Shown here one piece after another: positions 38,131 to 49,909 of a stretch of 50,000 bases of DNA. Position numbers and translations under genes: made by a program. The DNA is from Chromera velia (Eukaryota > Sar > Chromeraceae). Below the pieces are notes generated by a model that saw only the letters and a program-made list of their open reading frames with translations, made no database searches and was not told where the DNA came from. The stretch's first letter is position 1; each line of letters begins with the position of its first letter. The DNA lies in contig JAHBMJ010000035.1 of assembly GCA_018398765.1 (NCBI GenBank), positions 76,258 to 126,257 on the forward strand. Direction: 5' to 3'.

Positions 38131-38880
38131 ATGCCGCCTAGAATGCCGTTTGGTGCGAACTACAAGTTGACCATTGAAATGTCTCGCCGTGACGACGTAA
38201 CCTTCGTCTGGTCGGTAAGCAGTATTGATGAGAGGAACAGGGATTGGGCTCTAGAGTCCGGAGGCTTTTGGGGTACGTCCCTTTCCGATCATTGGGGGCC
38301 TTGCGTGCGATTCTTCAGGAGATGGTTCCTGGGGGTGCCTCCTCCTCCTCCTCCTCCATTGGAGAGCAGACGCCGCTTGCAGTAACCAACAGGGACCTCA
38401 TCTCGGTTTTGCTTCATCTCGTTGACGGGATCTTATACGAGGCTCCCGAGGAAGTACAAGGAATGACGCATGAGGGTAGACACCTGTGGCAGAGCACTTG
38501 TTTTGAGATCGAATCCAATTCACGACGAGGTAGACAGAATTGTGCAATCGCTCTCAAGGTCGCAAAGACGTAGTTGACTATAATTGATATTAAACGACTT
38601 AAATGCTGCAGCGTTTCTCATCTTGGTCTCTTTAGAAGTCTCGAGCAAGATGCTGCACGAACGGGCCGCGGCTGCTTGTTCGACAGGCTGTATTAAACAT
38701 GCAAAGACAGCAGGAAAAAGGAAACGTGCAGAGCATCAGTGCATAATAAATGCTCATGGTAGTCTTAGTTATTGGCAGACATGGAAGAGAACGATCGAAC
38801 AACAGATGGCACTGCTGACCAGTCTGTCGTACTTGCCAGAGCCAGATCTCTACTACAACAGTTACTTTCCATGCTGAAAG
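38131..38880 (+). other. GC-normal core between AT-rich islands, possible coding remnant
   Basis: Two overlapping frames look more protein-like than chance. One starts at 38131 (MPPRMPFGANYKLTIEM). A second runs to 38573 with a poly-Ser run, VLLHLVDGILYEAPEEVQGM and HLWQSTCFEIES. A GTAAGC..ACAG stretch at about 38214-38241 could be a very short intron or a frame break between them. I recognise no family. Position between two AT-rich islands suggests an element-encoded or captured sequence. Confidence 0.25.
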
Positions 38881-39800
38881 GCTGGGACTAGGGCTGGGAT
38901 GAGCAACCCCACCAATACAGGCCTGGCTATGCCTGGCTGACACCTTGGCAGCCAATATCGTTTTTAGCATTGATTGATTGATTGATTGATTGATCGATCA
39001 TCGATGAGTACCAGGATGTACTAGGATCAGTATTAAATGAGGTTAGGAATGAGGCCATTGCATTCTACATTGCATATATAGTATTGCATACTACTATGAT
39101 ACTAGCAAGTCACTTAAATTGATCATCATTAGGATTCGTTACAAAACATTTCATACTAAGCTGTGTTACAGCCTGTGTATATATACCAGTGTGTAATTCT
39201 AAGTATGATTAATATCTGTCTAGACATTTATGCCAATGGGACTAAACTGTAACTAAGGCGTCACACGCAGTGCAGCTACTAGTACTATTATTCTCACTAC
39301 TATAGGTTACGATGTCATTCAACAATCTTTGTCACTGCTATGTAGTCTAGTATGTAGTGTATTTCAAAGTTAGATTTAAAGTCTAGTTTAAAATTTTATG
39401 TTGCAAAAATATAACCCATCCATTCATTACTTTATATAGTACATTCATTTAATCATACTAGTACCTAGACTAGTATATTTTAAAAATGATTTTATACTAG
39501 TAGATTATCCCTAAGATCATCATAATCCACTTATTTAATCATGCATTCATTCATTAATTCAAGTTCAATTTCATTGATACTGTAATTAATATTAATGATT
39601 CATTCTAGGATTCATTCAATGACATTCATTCATTTATTTCTTCATTCTGTGTTTGAAGTACATGTAGCTTGAGCCCAGCTAGAGTCCGTCGCCTCAGCTA
39701 GAGCCTGAGACTCAGGTTCAGAGTTGTGAACATTCATATCTTAGATCATGTGGTTTATGAGTATAAACATGCAAACCTGCGTGACCTAGTGCATGCATGA
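38880..39800. mobile_element. AT-rich island 5
   Basis: AT-rich with no long frame. It holds a (TTGA)n run at about 38969-38993 and many ATTCATTC-type units at 39540-39640. It ends just downstream of the stop codon at 39827-39829 of the minus-strand gene. Its relation to the other islands rests on composition only. Confidence 0.4.
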
Positions 39801-39826
39801 CAGATCAAACGGATCCAAACCACTTT

Positions 39827-42800
39827 TTACGAACTCCACGGATTTTGATCTGAACCCGCTCCTTTGTTTGTGCCGAGCGAAGAAGAGCAGTCTCCGAGAA
39901 TATTTTCATCGCGTGCATCATGATGAGTGCGAAGGGGGCCTCGGAGCCCTCCGAGGCCCCCGTATGGCGCGGGTGATGATGATGCCAGTGGCCCTTGCAG
40001 TCTCGACCCCATGGCTGCTGCTTGAAGAGAAGACAAACTGTTCGGAGACGAAGGAAGGCCCCCGATCCCGGGGCCCTGAGGAATGCCGGGGCCCAATGGA
40101 ATAGAGGAGGAGCCTCCAGGTGCCGTCACAGGCTGAAAGAGTCTGTTCAACTGCAGTGAGAAACAAGCGAAGAAACCTAAACATGGACATACAAAATACA
40201 CAATACCAAGTCTCCCTCCAAGGACAGCGGATGCAGCCTAAGTGAGAAACAACAGCACAATCTTCCACGAGAGACTGTATGTTTTTCTTTTTCTCAGTCC
40301 CTTCCCCCCCTTTCCCCCCTTCCTTCCTTCCTCACTTGGACAGACAGGTCAGGACAAAACAAGAGAGCACGAGTCTGCTGAGTGCAGTGCAACAAGCGCA
40401 TGCCAACACAGGAAGACTCAGAGGGACAGACCAGAAAAAGGGACATGCGTGGATACAGTAAGGAAACAGGAAGAAGCAGGCGTGTGGGCAGCCTAATAAG
40501 CGCGTGAGGTGAGCATGAGGGAGGCCATGCAAGCTTCTCTCTGATTCCGGTTCTTAATCCTTGCTCTACCTCCCATCCCCCCTGTGTGTATTCCTGAAGA
40601 ACAAATGATAACAGCCCAAGTCCCGACCTTCATTTCACTCTCGATGAGGGAATCTTCGCCCGCCCCTTCTTCACTCCGTTGCCTCTGGCCCAATCCGTAA
40701 GCAGACCCCCCCACCCCTCTGTGATGTTGCCTGTCCTGTTTCACAACGCCCGAGGCTGACTGGATCCGCGTGGCCACCTCAACTACCCTCTGCGCGTTGC
40801 TGGACATCTGCATCCGAACCATCAGAGACAGGCAGGCGGGAAAGGAAGCAAGCGGAACAGGCACGCCAACAGCAGTGCGGTCGAGCTCTCCACCGAACCG
40901 GCAGGCGTGCAGGTGAGAAGAACAGAAACACATGATTGTTCTGTTCACGGTATTGTATCATCTGAAGGAGGGAGGGTGAGTGCAGAGAACTGGGATGCCT
41001 GTCAAGGGCCATATGGCATAAGGGGGACAGTCGATGAGTTAACATTTGATCAATCAAACAGGAAGGGAGCGTGTGAGCGTGGGGAGACACAATGATCCCT
41101 CCTCACAGTTAGGGTCAGCAACTGCGCGCAGCGGGGAGGTAAGAACCAAGAAACACTCTTGAACAGACAAGACAGACAGACACACAGTCAGACAGACTTA
41201 ATTCTTTTTTTCGTTCCTTTCTTTTTCCTCTTCAACCGAAGAAACAAAGATAACAACTTTGGAACAGTCAAGAAAAACATTGACAGTCAGACAGGCGGAA
41301 GGGGCCCGAAGGAGACAGACTTCAGAAGCGCCCCTTGCGCCTGCATGAGCCCCTGATGAAGTTTCACGTGATCACTTGAACTCACGCGCTACTTCTCACA
41401 TCCACAAAACAAGAAAGAAAAATAGTAATTAGAAAAGAAATACAAAACCAAAACCATAGAACAAACAAGAGACAAGCAGGCACCGTGAAGACAGACTGCA
41501 TCGGCTTTTCTTTTCCTTTTTCTCTTTCTTCATTCTCTTCCGTTTTTTTTCTTTCTTCGTTTGGCGCGCTGACAGAAAGACAGATAAACAGACAGACCGT
41601 ATACACTTTTGTCCCCCCCCCTTCTTCTTAATACACAACAGACAAAAAAGAAAAAACAAAGACAAAAAAGAAAAGACGTGGGCAGGGGGGCCGAAAAGTG
41701 TAGACTTAAGCGCTCCTTGCCTTCACACATCACGACAGGACTTCACGTGAGCACTGAATTCACACGCTACTACCTGCTGCTTCCACTCAGGACAAAAGGG
41801 GAAAAAAGCCAGCACACAGTCTGCACTCTGAACAAACTCACACCACTATAGACATCGTCCTGTAGTCTAAAGAGACCGACAGACAGGCAGAGAAAGAAAC
41901 AGACAAACCAAAAACAAGCCGGAAACAAAGAAACAGGAACGGAAAGACTGACCGACTGTCAGACAGACAGGGAGACAAATACACAGACAAACAGACAAAC
42001 CAACAGACAGACCAAATGAGACCACAAGAAGGCCGGGAGAAGCAGAGCACCCCCCAAGGTCCAGAGGCCGGGTCGCGCACTCCCTGCACCGACACGCAAT
42101 GGCAGGAACACAGATAAATGAAATAACACATCTCACAGGGCAAGGGAACCAGAAAGAGAAAAAAAAGTGAGGGAGGAAAGGATGCACGGAGGGAGGGAGG
42201 GAGCGAGGAAGGAATGCAGAGGAAGAGAGAAAGGAAGATCTGACAAGAGGAAGGAATGGGCGTCAAAGAAGAGCTAGGGCACGTTCAATTGAGTTTGCTC
42301 GACACTGCCTGCATCTCTGACCGTCGGCAGGCATGAATCGGGACGTCTTGTCAACCCTCTGCCTGTCTCTTAATCTCTCTTTTCTTTCTTTCTTTTGGTT
42401 CTTTCTTTCTTTCTTTCTTTCTTTCTGTCTGTCTTTGGGTTCTTTCTTTTTTTTTTGTTTTTTCTTTCTTTCTTTTCTTTCTTCCTTCTTTTCCCCCCCT
42501 TTTTTTGTGTCTGTCTATCTATCTATCTGTCTGTCTATACGTTTGTCTCTACTTCTTCTTCTTTCTCCTTTTCTTTCTTCTTTCCTTCTCTTATTTTCTC
42601 TTTGTTTCTTAGACTGTTTTTCTGTTTTTTCTGTTCTCTTTCTTTTTCCTTCCTTCCTTCCTTCCTTCCTTCCTTCCTTCCTTGTTTTTCTTTCTATCTA
42701 TCTATCTGTCTGTCTGCATACCTTTCCTTCCTTCCTCTCCTTCTCCTCTTCCTCCTCTCCTCTGTTTCTTTCTTCCCTTTTTTTGGTATCTCTATCTCTC

Positions 42801-43346
42801 AGTCTCTCTCTCTCGTCCTTCCTTCCTTCCTTCCTTCCATTTTTTTTTTCTGCTTACTTCCTTTCTTTCTTCCTTCCTTCCTTCCTTCCTTCCTTCCCCC
42901 ATGCCACCATTCCTTTCTCCCACCTTATTTTTCTTTCTTTGTTTTGATATTAGTCTTCGCAGCCCCTGTGGTGAGCGGGGCGTCTGTCTGCCTGCCTGCC
43001 TGCCTGCCTCCCCGAATGGATGAACAATTGCGCGAAGACTGCAAGAACAAAAAAGACGATCACAGACTCGGTAATTGAAGGACCGACCGAGAACCCGTCT
43101 CGCGAAGAGACGTGCAGAGACGCCCCCGAGTAATGAACCCCCGACGACCCTGAAGAAAGCCTGTCTTCCGAAGTCCAGCACAAACTCTCTGTCAGAATCA
43201 GATATCAAATCATGATAAGGATGCCCTTTTCCCTTGCCTTTCTGCATCGCCTCTTTCCGTTTTTCTGCAGGCAGCGCAAGGGGCGTCTCCTCTCCCGTCT
43301 CCAATCCTGGATCCGATCTCGGAGAAGGAAAGTTAAAGACTGACAT
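39827..43346 (-). CDS. Unrecognised protein of about 274 residues
   Basis: Exons read on the minus strand: 43346-43088, 41121-41060 (weakest), 40807-40628 and 40150-39827. Phases agree across all joins. The start ATG at 43346 gives MSVFNFPSPRSDPG; the frame is open further upstream. Residues ~45-85 include DLISDSDREFVLDFGRQ, then a Gly-rich semi-hydrophobic helix (VVGGSLLGGVSARLFARR), which could be a short membrane segment. The third exon has a helical MSSNAQRVVEVATRIQSASG stretch and a basic/Gln-rich part. The last ~107 residues are Pro/Gly/Ser-rich (GPGIPQGPGIGGLPSSPNS). I recognise no family. Intron 1 is about 2 kb of mostly simple repeats. The gene diverges from secA. Confidence 0.5.
41290..41400 (+). 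repeat. Dispersed ~115-bp repeat, copy 2 (diverged)
   Basis: AAGCGCCCCTTGC, then TTTCACGTGATCAC, then CTCACGCGCTACTTCTCAC match the ordered boxes of copies 1 and 3. It lies in the long intron of the unknown minus-strand gene. Confidence 0.55.
41679..41797 (+). repeat. Dispersed ~115-bp repeat, copy 3
   Basis: Contains TTAAGCGCTCCTTGCC, GACAGGACTTCACGTGA and CTGCTGCTTCCACTCAGGAC, matching 6486-6601 in order and spacing. The sequence before it (ACAGACCG, TTTTGTCCCCCCC, TTCTTCTTAA, ACAACAGAC) also resembles boxes around 6070-6350. Confidence 0.7.
42340..42905. repeat. Pyrimidine tract (TTTC)n/(TTCC)n/(TCTA)n
   Basis: More than 500 bases of almost pure pyrimidine on the plus strand, within the first intron of the minus-strand gene. 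The Phe/Leu/Ser-rich plus-strand frames here (up to 227 residues) are artefacts. Confidence 0.92.
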
Positions 43347-43833
43347 TCTGTGTGACAGTCGATTGTCAAGTGAGAAAGGCGATGAAAGGTGACTGAACAA
43401 AAGTCTTCATGTCACTGTACGTTCACCGGAATGTGGTAATACAGTGGTATGGAAAATGAAGACAGCTTTCCAGCAACATGCAAGGTTGAAGTCACCATGC
43501 AGGCCACGCGCGCTCGCGCGCATGCATTGCGCGCCAAACCAACATGAATGCCGTCTCTGCATATGGATCTATTCAGCCGGTATCATGCCGTCTCCATCAT
43601 TGCAAAGAAGCTAGGAGGCGGTAAGTTACGAGTCCGAAAGATCATGGACATCGATCTTGCACTCCTCATAAACCTTTGGTCTCACTGGTGTCTTTTGGCA
43701 TCCACCTGAACATGAGAAGAAACTGCCTGAAAAGTCTCTGCGGAGAATAGCCAGCCAGAGTCGACCTGCGGGCTCTTCTCCCCTCCCGAACTTGGACTGC
43801 ACCAGTGAGATAGTAGGACCAGTGTGCTCCATC
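43347..43833. promoter_or_regulatory. Divergent promoter region between the unknown gene and secA
   Basis: 487 bases lie between outward-facing start codons. A GCGCGCATGCATTGCGCGC block at about 43516-43533 is nearly palindromic and centres on GCATGCAT, related to the TGCATGC motif in the FAD3 divergent promoter. No TATA box is evident. Confidence 0.45.
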
Positions 43834-43950
43834 ATGAAGGGAATCGTGTCTTTGATATGCTGCTCACTGCTTCCTGTCGGGTGGAGCTTTGTGCTGCTGC
43901 CGCGGGGCCCTGTCAGGCAACGCCGACAGAGGGCGTCTCGCAGCTTGCCG
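43834..43950 (+). other. Bipartite plastid-targeting leader of SecA
   Basis: The first coding exon encodes a hydrophobic core ([17 protein letters not shown]) followed by [16 protein letters not shown], then exon 2 begins [15 protein letters not shown] signal peptide followed by a Ser/Arg-rich, acid-poor segment is the layout used for import across the extra membranes of secondary plastids. The exon boundary falls inside the leader, about 60 residues before the first SecA-like sequence. Confidence 0.65.
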
Positions 43951-46900
43951 GTAAGTTCTGCTTCGTGTGTGTGTGGCTGTCATCCCCCGTACCTTCTATG
44001 AGCTTTCCATTGAAGAGGCTTGCAGGGTGAAGGCTCGAACAAATATCCGCTGCTCTCACCTCCCCGCGGCAACTTCTTCCAAGTCTCTGGGTGAACACGC
44101 AACATCCCAGCATGCCTTTGTATGTGATCGTGCATAGCTGCTTGCTTTTGTATGCCCGGTTGAACTTCACGACTCACAGCTTCTCTCGCTCTCTCTTTCA
44201 CATATGCACGCACGCATACATGCACTGATCCCATTCTCTCTCTCTCTCTCTCTCTCTCTCCTCTCCCTCTGTGTGTGTGTGTGTGTGTGTGTGTGCGGTC
44301 GTGCAGGAGTTTCCCTTTTCCCCTCGGCAGAGCCTTTCCCTTTCCCCTCTGCCCCCCACCGTCTCCATGTCTATGGACCTCCTGAAGTCAGCCATGAACC
44401 CGAAGGCAAAGGAAGAAGATATGCAGGCCAAGAACCAGGAACTACTCAATCAGTATAACGTCAGCCTGCCAGACAAAGTGACGTCTGCATGACTCGGTGT
44501 ATAGACAGAAACAAAGAAACAAAGTCAGACAGAAAAATAGAAAGGAAAAGAGATTTTCCCAACCCCCGGGGAAAGGAAGGCACTGGGAGACCACCAATAT
44601 CTCTTCTCTTTTCTTCTTGATCTGCACTTGCGCATGCGCTGACAGAGTCACAGATATGAGCAGATAGTAGCGTTTCTCCTTCTTATTTGACGTTCCCATT
44701 GCAGGAGAGGGTAGAAAAGGTCAACGCCCTCGAGGCTCAGATGGAGGCGCTGTCAGATGAAGAATTGGGGTGCGTGCGTCAGTCCCCTCCCTTGACGTTA
44801 TGAAGAGAAAAGTACTGAGGGACCTCTTTGTGTCTGCAGTTTTCCTTCCTTTTCCTCTGACTTCCACCTTTCTTGGTGCCGGTTTCCATCCGCCCCTTTT
44901 TTTACCCGGCCATCGGAGTCGGATGCCAAAGGTGTGAGTGATTTTCTTCTGCTAAGCATTCGTCACAATTTTCTCATTTTGTGTGTGCGGCACTTTTCTT
45001 TCTCTCGGGCACTCCTCTGAGAGCTGATCTATATTCTTGTTTGTGGGTGACGCGTCGGTACTGTTTGACGCTTACCTTCTTGATCTCCGCCCTGTCTGCA
45101 TGCTGTGTTGTTTATCTTTTAAATTCCTTTTCCCTCTGCAGAGAGAAGTCGCAGGAGTTTCGCGCCCGTCTCCGCACAGCCCTGGGCGTGGAGGATCTCT
45201 CACAGTCCAATGACCCCGTGAGGGAAAAGAAGGCACTTGACGGAATTCTGGAGGAGGCCTTCGCAGTCGTCAGGGAGGCAGCTTGGAGGGTGCTGGAGCT
45301 CCGTCACTTCGACGTGCAGCTGGTGGGAGGCATGGCGATGCATGACGGTTTGCTTGCGGAGATGGCCACGGGAGAGGGGAAGACCCTCGCTGCAACGGCC
45401 CCAGTGTATCTGAATGCTCTCATGGGTGGGTCAGTGAGCGAATGATTGAAACAGTGTGGTACATGGTAGAGAAATGCAGCGTGTGCGCAGTCGTGTGACA
45501 TATCAAATCCTTTTCCGCTTCTTTGTACTTCGGCTGCTGCGACCTGGGTAGACTCGAATGCTCTTGTGAGTCGATCTGTTGGTTGCTGCCATTCAACTTT
45601 GATGGGCTCGAGTTACCTCATGGCAGTTTTTTCTCCACACTCTCCTGGGTTCCTTTTCTTCAGGCCGTATCCGCACCCGGCTTCTACATTTGCTTGTGAA
45701 TGGAAAGAAAGATGTTGGTGATGCAATGTGCCCTGGTAGAGGCGAGATCGTTGTCTCGATGATTCTGTTTCTACGATACATGATCGGGCTATCTCTCTGT
45801 GTTCGCCGTCTGCCATGGTTGCAGGCAAGGGAGCAATGGTGGTCTCTCAGAACGACTACTTGACAAAGAGAGACAGCGAGACAATGGGGCAGCTGTACAA
45901 GTTCCTCGGCTTGTCTGTGGGATTTGTGGGCCCGGACATGAGCAAGAAGCAGAAGCGGGAGGCCTACAAGAAGGACGTGTGTTATGTCTCACACCAGGTG
46001 CGTGAACAGAAAGTCGATGCATATTTTCCCCTTGGATGGATCTGCAGCGGGTCTGTCTGTGTGTCTCTCCTTGAAGGGCTTTGCAAGTTTGTGCTGCGCT
46101 GCTCGCCTCATCGACCTTCCCATCATCTTCCTGTAGGTCATCTCTCTCTTTTTCTCTCTCCAGTACATCCACGGAGTTTGGTTGGAGGTTGCAGTCCAGA
46201 GCTGCCTTCTTCATTCACTGGGAGGTAAACTTGTATGCGTGTTCCCCCGCTCTCCTCACTGACACTCGCTCTCGACTTCCTGCTCCGAATCTACGTGCAT
46301 ACAGGTCCTTGCTTTCGACTACCTGTACGACAACCTCGCGTACTACCCTGACGACCTCGCGCTCTTCACTGTCGATAGGCCGTAAGTTCGTTTTGTCCCC
46401 TTCTCCGTCCTGTCCTGTGTTTTCTCATTTTTTGTCTTAGCATCTTGTGTTCGTCTTTCCGCCGAGGAAAACGCATGTGGAGGAAAAGGGGGCGAAAAAG
46501 AGACACACAGCAGGCAAGACAAGGTATAGGACCGTCTCGCAGTGTTTCCCTGAATGTATGAATGAACGCATGTGTGCAGGGACCCGCTTTACTTCTGCCT
46601 AGTGGATGAGGCCGACTCGATTCTGATCGATGAAGGCCGAAACCCTCTGAAGATCACAGACAGGAGACCTGCACAGGAGTCATCAAAGACACTCTACAGA
46701 ATAGCAGCAGATGTGGTCAAGTACTTGGACGGGGCAGAGGGGGAAAAGGGAAAGACGATGGACTTTGAGATCGACCGAAAGAATCAGGACATCTCTCTGA
46801 CAGAGGAGGGGACCTCGGTGAGTGGGTGGGTCGGTCCGACAGGGTTCCCTCTTTTTTCTTTTCTCACCCTTTCGATCTCTGTCTCTCTTTCTTGGTTTGT

Positions 46901-47630
46901 TTCTTTTTTTTATTTTTCTTTCTGTTATCCTCAATGGAATCTGTTGGGTGTTTTGCTTTCTGATTCACTTTGTCTCCCCTTTCCTTCTCTTATTCCGGTT
47001 GCTCGTCTGCTATGCTGTTCTCATATAGCGTGGCAACAATTTTTGTCAAACCTCAATTTCCCGGGTCGTCGTCTGCAGCGCGCTCAAAGGCTTTGCAGGG
47101 AAAGGGGGTACAGACTTTACGACAACCAACAACCCGTCCTCCTTTTCATCAACAACGCCGTCAAGGCAAAGGCCCTATTCGAAAAGGACACAGAATACAT
47201 TGTCGCGTCAGTTGATTGACTCTTCGGTCTCGGCTGTCTTATCTTCTCCTGATTTGTGCGGTAGCGCTTTATTGTATGCGTGCCGAGTTCTGCTGCATGA
47301 AGAAAAATGCTCTCTGCTTCTTTGCTCTGTCTGGTTCTGAAAATTGAAGGCTCTGGATGCTGCAGATCGGTGGGGTCACCAAAAGAGTGTGTAGGCGGCT
47401 TTCCGGGTCTGTACAGATGGGTTTGTGCTGGTTGGGCTTATTTTGCGCTCTTTCTTGCCTTCCGACCCCGATCCATAGACAAGACACATGCGTACACACA
47501 TGTATGCCCATGTGTCTCTGATTTTGCAGAAACGGAAACGTCGAAATTATTGACCAGTCGACAGGTCGAGTGCTCGAGGGACGAAGATTCACTGACGGCA
47601 TGCACCAGGTCAGTCTCTCTCCCTCTCTCT

Positions 47631-47711
<81 letters not shown>

Positions 47712-48877
47712 TGTGTGAGAGAGGGCAAGAGGTGAGTCGAGTAGGCCTTCTAGCAGAGCCGATATGGTGGACACCTGCGCAGTGGAACAACGAAAGAAAT
47801 GGGAAAGCGCTGTAACTGCGCATGTGGGCGCGTCAGCGGCCTCGTGTAAAGCTATGCATCCCTTTTGTCAATCAATCCCTTTCCTTCCTGTTTGTCTCTC
47901 TCATCGCAAAAAAGTTTCCCCTCCCTTCGTAATTCTCTCCTCCCTCCCTCACAGTCAATCGAGGCAAAGGAGGGTCTGGACATCTCCCCTGAGACGAAAG
48001 AAATCGCGTCGGTAACTTACCAGGTCGGTCACTCAATCAGTCAGCGATGAATGGTTTCGTCTGTCACTGTCGACTTGGCTGGCTCACGGAGGCTGCAAAC
48101 CACTATCTTTGCTTGATGTAAAAGCGGTGTTGAGGTCTGTGTCTCATGATGCGATGGAAGCAGAAACTACACTGACTTACTCCCACCGTGCAAAACCGGA
48201 CGAATGCTTCCTTTTTCTTCGTCCTTTAACAGCATCGGCGTGCGCCTGTTTTTTATAGAGGAAAAAGAGGCAAGGTGTGTATCTGGCTATGTGTTTGTCT
48301 TCATTTTCTTCTGCCTTTCGTGTCCGTCTCCTGGCGTACAGTCAAACCCATCATGTTCCTCCGTACACACGTACGTTCTTGTTCCCCCCACTTCTTTCCT
48401 GCAGGCCCTCTTCCGCATGTTCTCCCGGCTGTCCGCGATGACGGGCACGGCGTTCACAGATTTCCAGGAGTTCCTTGACGTCTTCAACCTCAGAGTCGTG
48501 CAGATCCCCACAGCACTCCCCACAGGTAGGTAAGGGGAACCGATGACCAGCTTATGATGAAAAGACGTTGTGTTGCCATTTAACGGAAGGGGGGAGAGAT
48601 TCTTCAAGCAGACTTAGCTCCGTCTTGTAGGGTGCAGGCCTCCTGCAGGGGAGTAATTAATTTGCTGTCCCTGTAGGCCCAAAAGACGTCCTCCTTGTTT
48701 GACTGCGTGTGCAGGCCGACGAGACTTCCCAGATGCCGTCTTCAAGACGCGAAGGGCCAAGTTGAAGGCGCTACTGGACGAAATCGAGGCAGCACACAAA
48801 CAGGGGAGACCTTTGCTGATCGGTCTGTCCCTTTGTCCTCGTTCCTCCTCCGCTTCTATTATGTGCGTTCGTTTGTG

Positions 48878-48908
<31 letters not shown>

Positions 48909-48955
48909 CGATTTCTCTCTGTCTCTGTTTGTCTGTCTGTCTGTCTGTCTGTCCG

Positions 48956-48992
<37 letters not shown>

Positions 48993-49909
48993 CTCTCTCT
49001 CTCTCTCTTCTTCTTTCTTTCGTGTTTCTTCTTCTTCCTTTTCTCGTGTATGTGTATGTGCATTTGCATCCGTGTGTGTGTCTGTGTGTCTGCATAATGT
49101 CTCTGCCTGTGTGTTTGTGGGTGTGAGTATACATACACGCGCAGGTACACGGAGTGTTGCTCTCTCGGAGGCAATCAAGGAAGACCTTGCTGACATCGAC
49201 ATCGACGCGTTTGTGCTCAACGCCAGGCCTGAGAACGCAGACAGCGAGGCCTTCATCATCGCGCAGGCAGGCAGAGAGGGGGCAATCACTGTGGCAACAA
49301 ATATGGCTGGTTGGTCGGGGGGGTGCTTGTGGGGGATTACGCAACAGGCCCACTGAGAAAGGGGAAGTGGAGCAGCATCTGCAGGAAAAATGCCGCTTGA
49401 ATGCAGGGCAGCACTCATTGTGGTCTGGCTTGCTTGTTGAACATCTTTCGTGTTTTTCTGCTCTTCTCTTCTCTCTGCAGGAATATGCATACACAGGAGT
49501 CAAGAATGTGTTGAGTGATAATGTGAGCAAGTGCGAGTACAATGTGAGAATCTGTTGTTCTCATCACCTGCCTCTCTTGCAGGAAGAGGAACAGACATCA
49601 TATTGGGAGGGAATCCGGCAGCCATGGCGCGTCTGTACATGCAGGACGCGTTGTACAAGGTTGCACGTGAAAGAAGGGCTGAGAAGGGACAGAGTTTCAT
49701 CCCAACTGAATCGCAGAGACGAGATCCGTACAGGTCCCTTCCTTTGCCTGATGATTTCTATCCGGTTGTGCTTTCAAAGGATGTTGAGGAGACAGTGGAG
49801 GCGGTTGCGGAGGCGTTCTTCGAGACATGGGAAGACGAGGGCCGGGGGGGGCCGGAAGGAAGATTGCCCACGAGAGATGAACTTGATGAAGTGACTGCCG
49901 TCTCTGCAG
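43834..49909 (+). CDS. secA: Preprotein translocase ATPase SecA, nuclear-encoded, 3' partial
   Basis: Fourteen exons: 43834-43950, 44307-44477, 44705-44769, 45142-45425, 45825-45997, 46305-46381, 46580-46817, 47079-47206, 47530-47608, 47955-48023, 48405-48525, 48715-48822, 49145-49309 and 49583-49909. Phases agree at every join and give 707 residues; the last exon ends in phase 1 at a GT, so the gene runs past the window. Residues 1-39 form a signal-peptide-like start ([20 protein letters not shown]) followed by an Arg-rich stretch, as in bipartite leaders of complex plastids. SecA motifs: Walker A GEGKT (195-199), [14 protein letters not shown] motif [16 protein letters not shown] (304-319), [27 protein letters not shown] and NMAGRGTDI across the exon 13-14 join. 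SecA hydrolyses ATP to drive unfolded proteins through SecYE in the thylakoid. Oddity: the usual NNE[FY]GFDYL reads HQVLAFDYL. Confidence 0.95.
44237..44296. repeat. (CT)n-(GT)n microsatellite in secA intron 1
   Basis: CT then GT runs end about 10 bases before the exon 2 acceptor at 44306, forming its pyrimidine-rich region. Confidence 0.9.
47616..47715. repeat. (CT)n-C29-(CT)n-(GT)n tract in secA intron 9
   Basis: An uninterrupted run of 29 C at 47631-47659 is flanked by CT repeats and followed by GT repeats. The G-rich complement could form quadruplex structures. Run length is likely imprecise in sequencing. Confidence 0.9.
48875..49012. repeat. (GT)n-(GTCT)n-(CT)n-(CG)8-(CT)n tract in secA intron 12
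   Basis: Five consecutive simple-repeat types within about 140 bases. The CG run at 48977-48992 is an alternating purine-pyrimidine tract able to adopt Z-DNA. Confidence 0.92.

Noticed and set aside
42333-43078. 204- and 227-residue plus-strand frames rich in Phe, Leu and Ser
   Set aside because: They translate a pyrimidine microsatellite inside the intron of the minus-strand gene.
46164-46180. Possible 17-base microexon in secA intron 5 encoding TSTEF, resembling the TNNEFG motif
   Set aside because: It has a CAG acceptor and a GT donor, but its phases fit neither the upstream exon ending at 45997 nor the downstream exon at 46305. The direct join keeps frame and family length.
48614-49542. 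Minus-strand frames of 186-239 residues across secA exons 12-13
   Set aside because: Antisense shadows of secA exons joined through CA/GA repeats of the intron; the plus strand carries the conserved SecA sequence.
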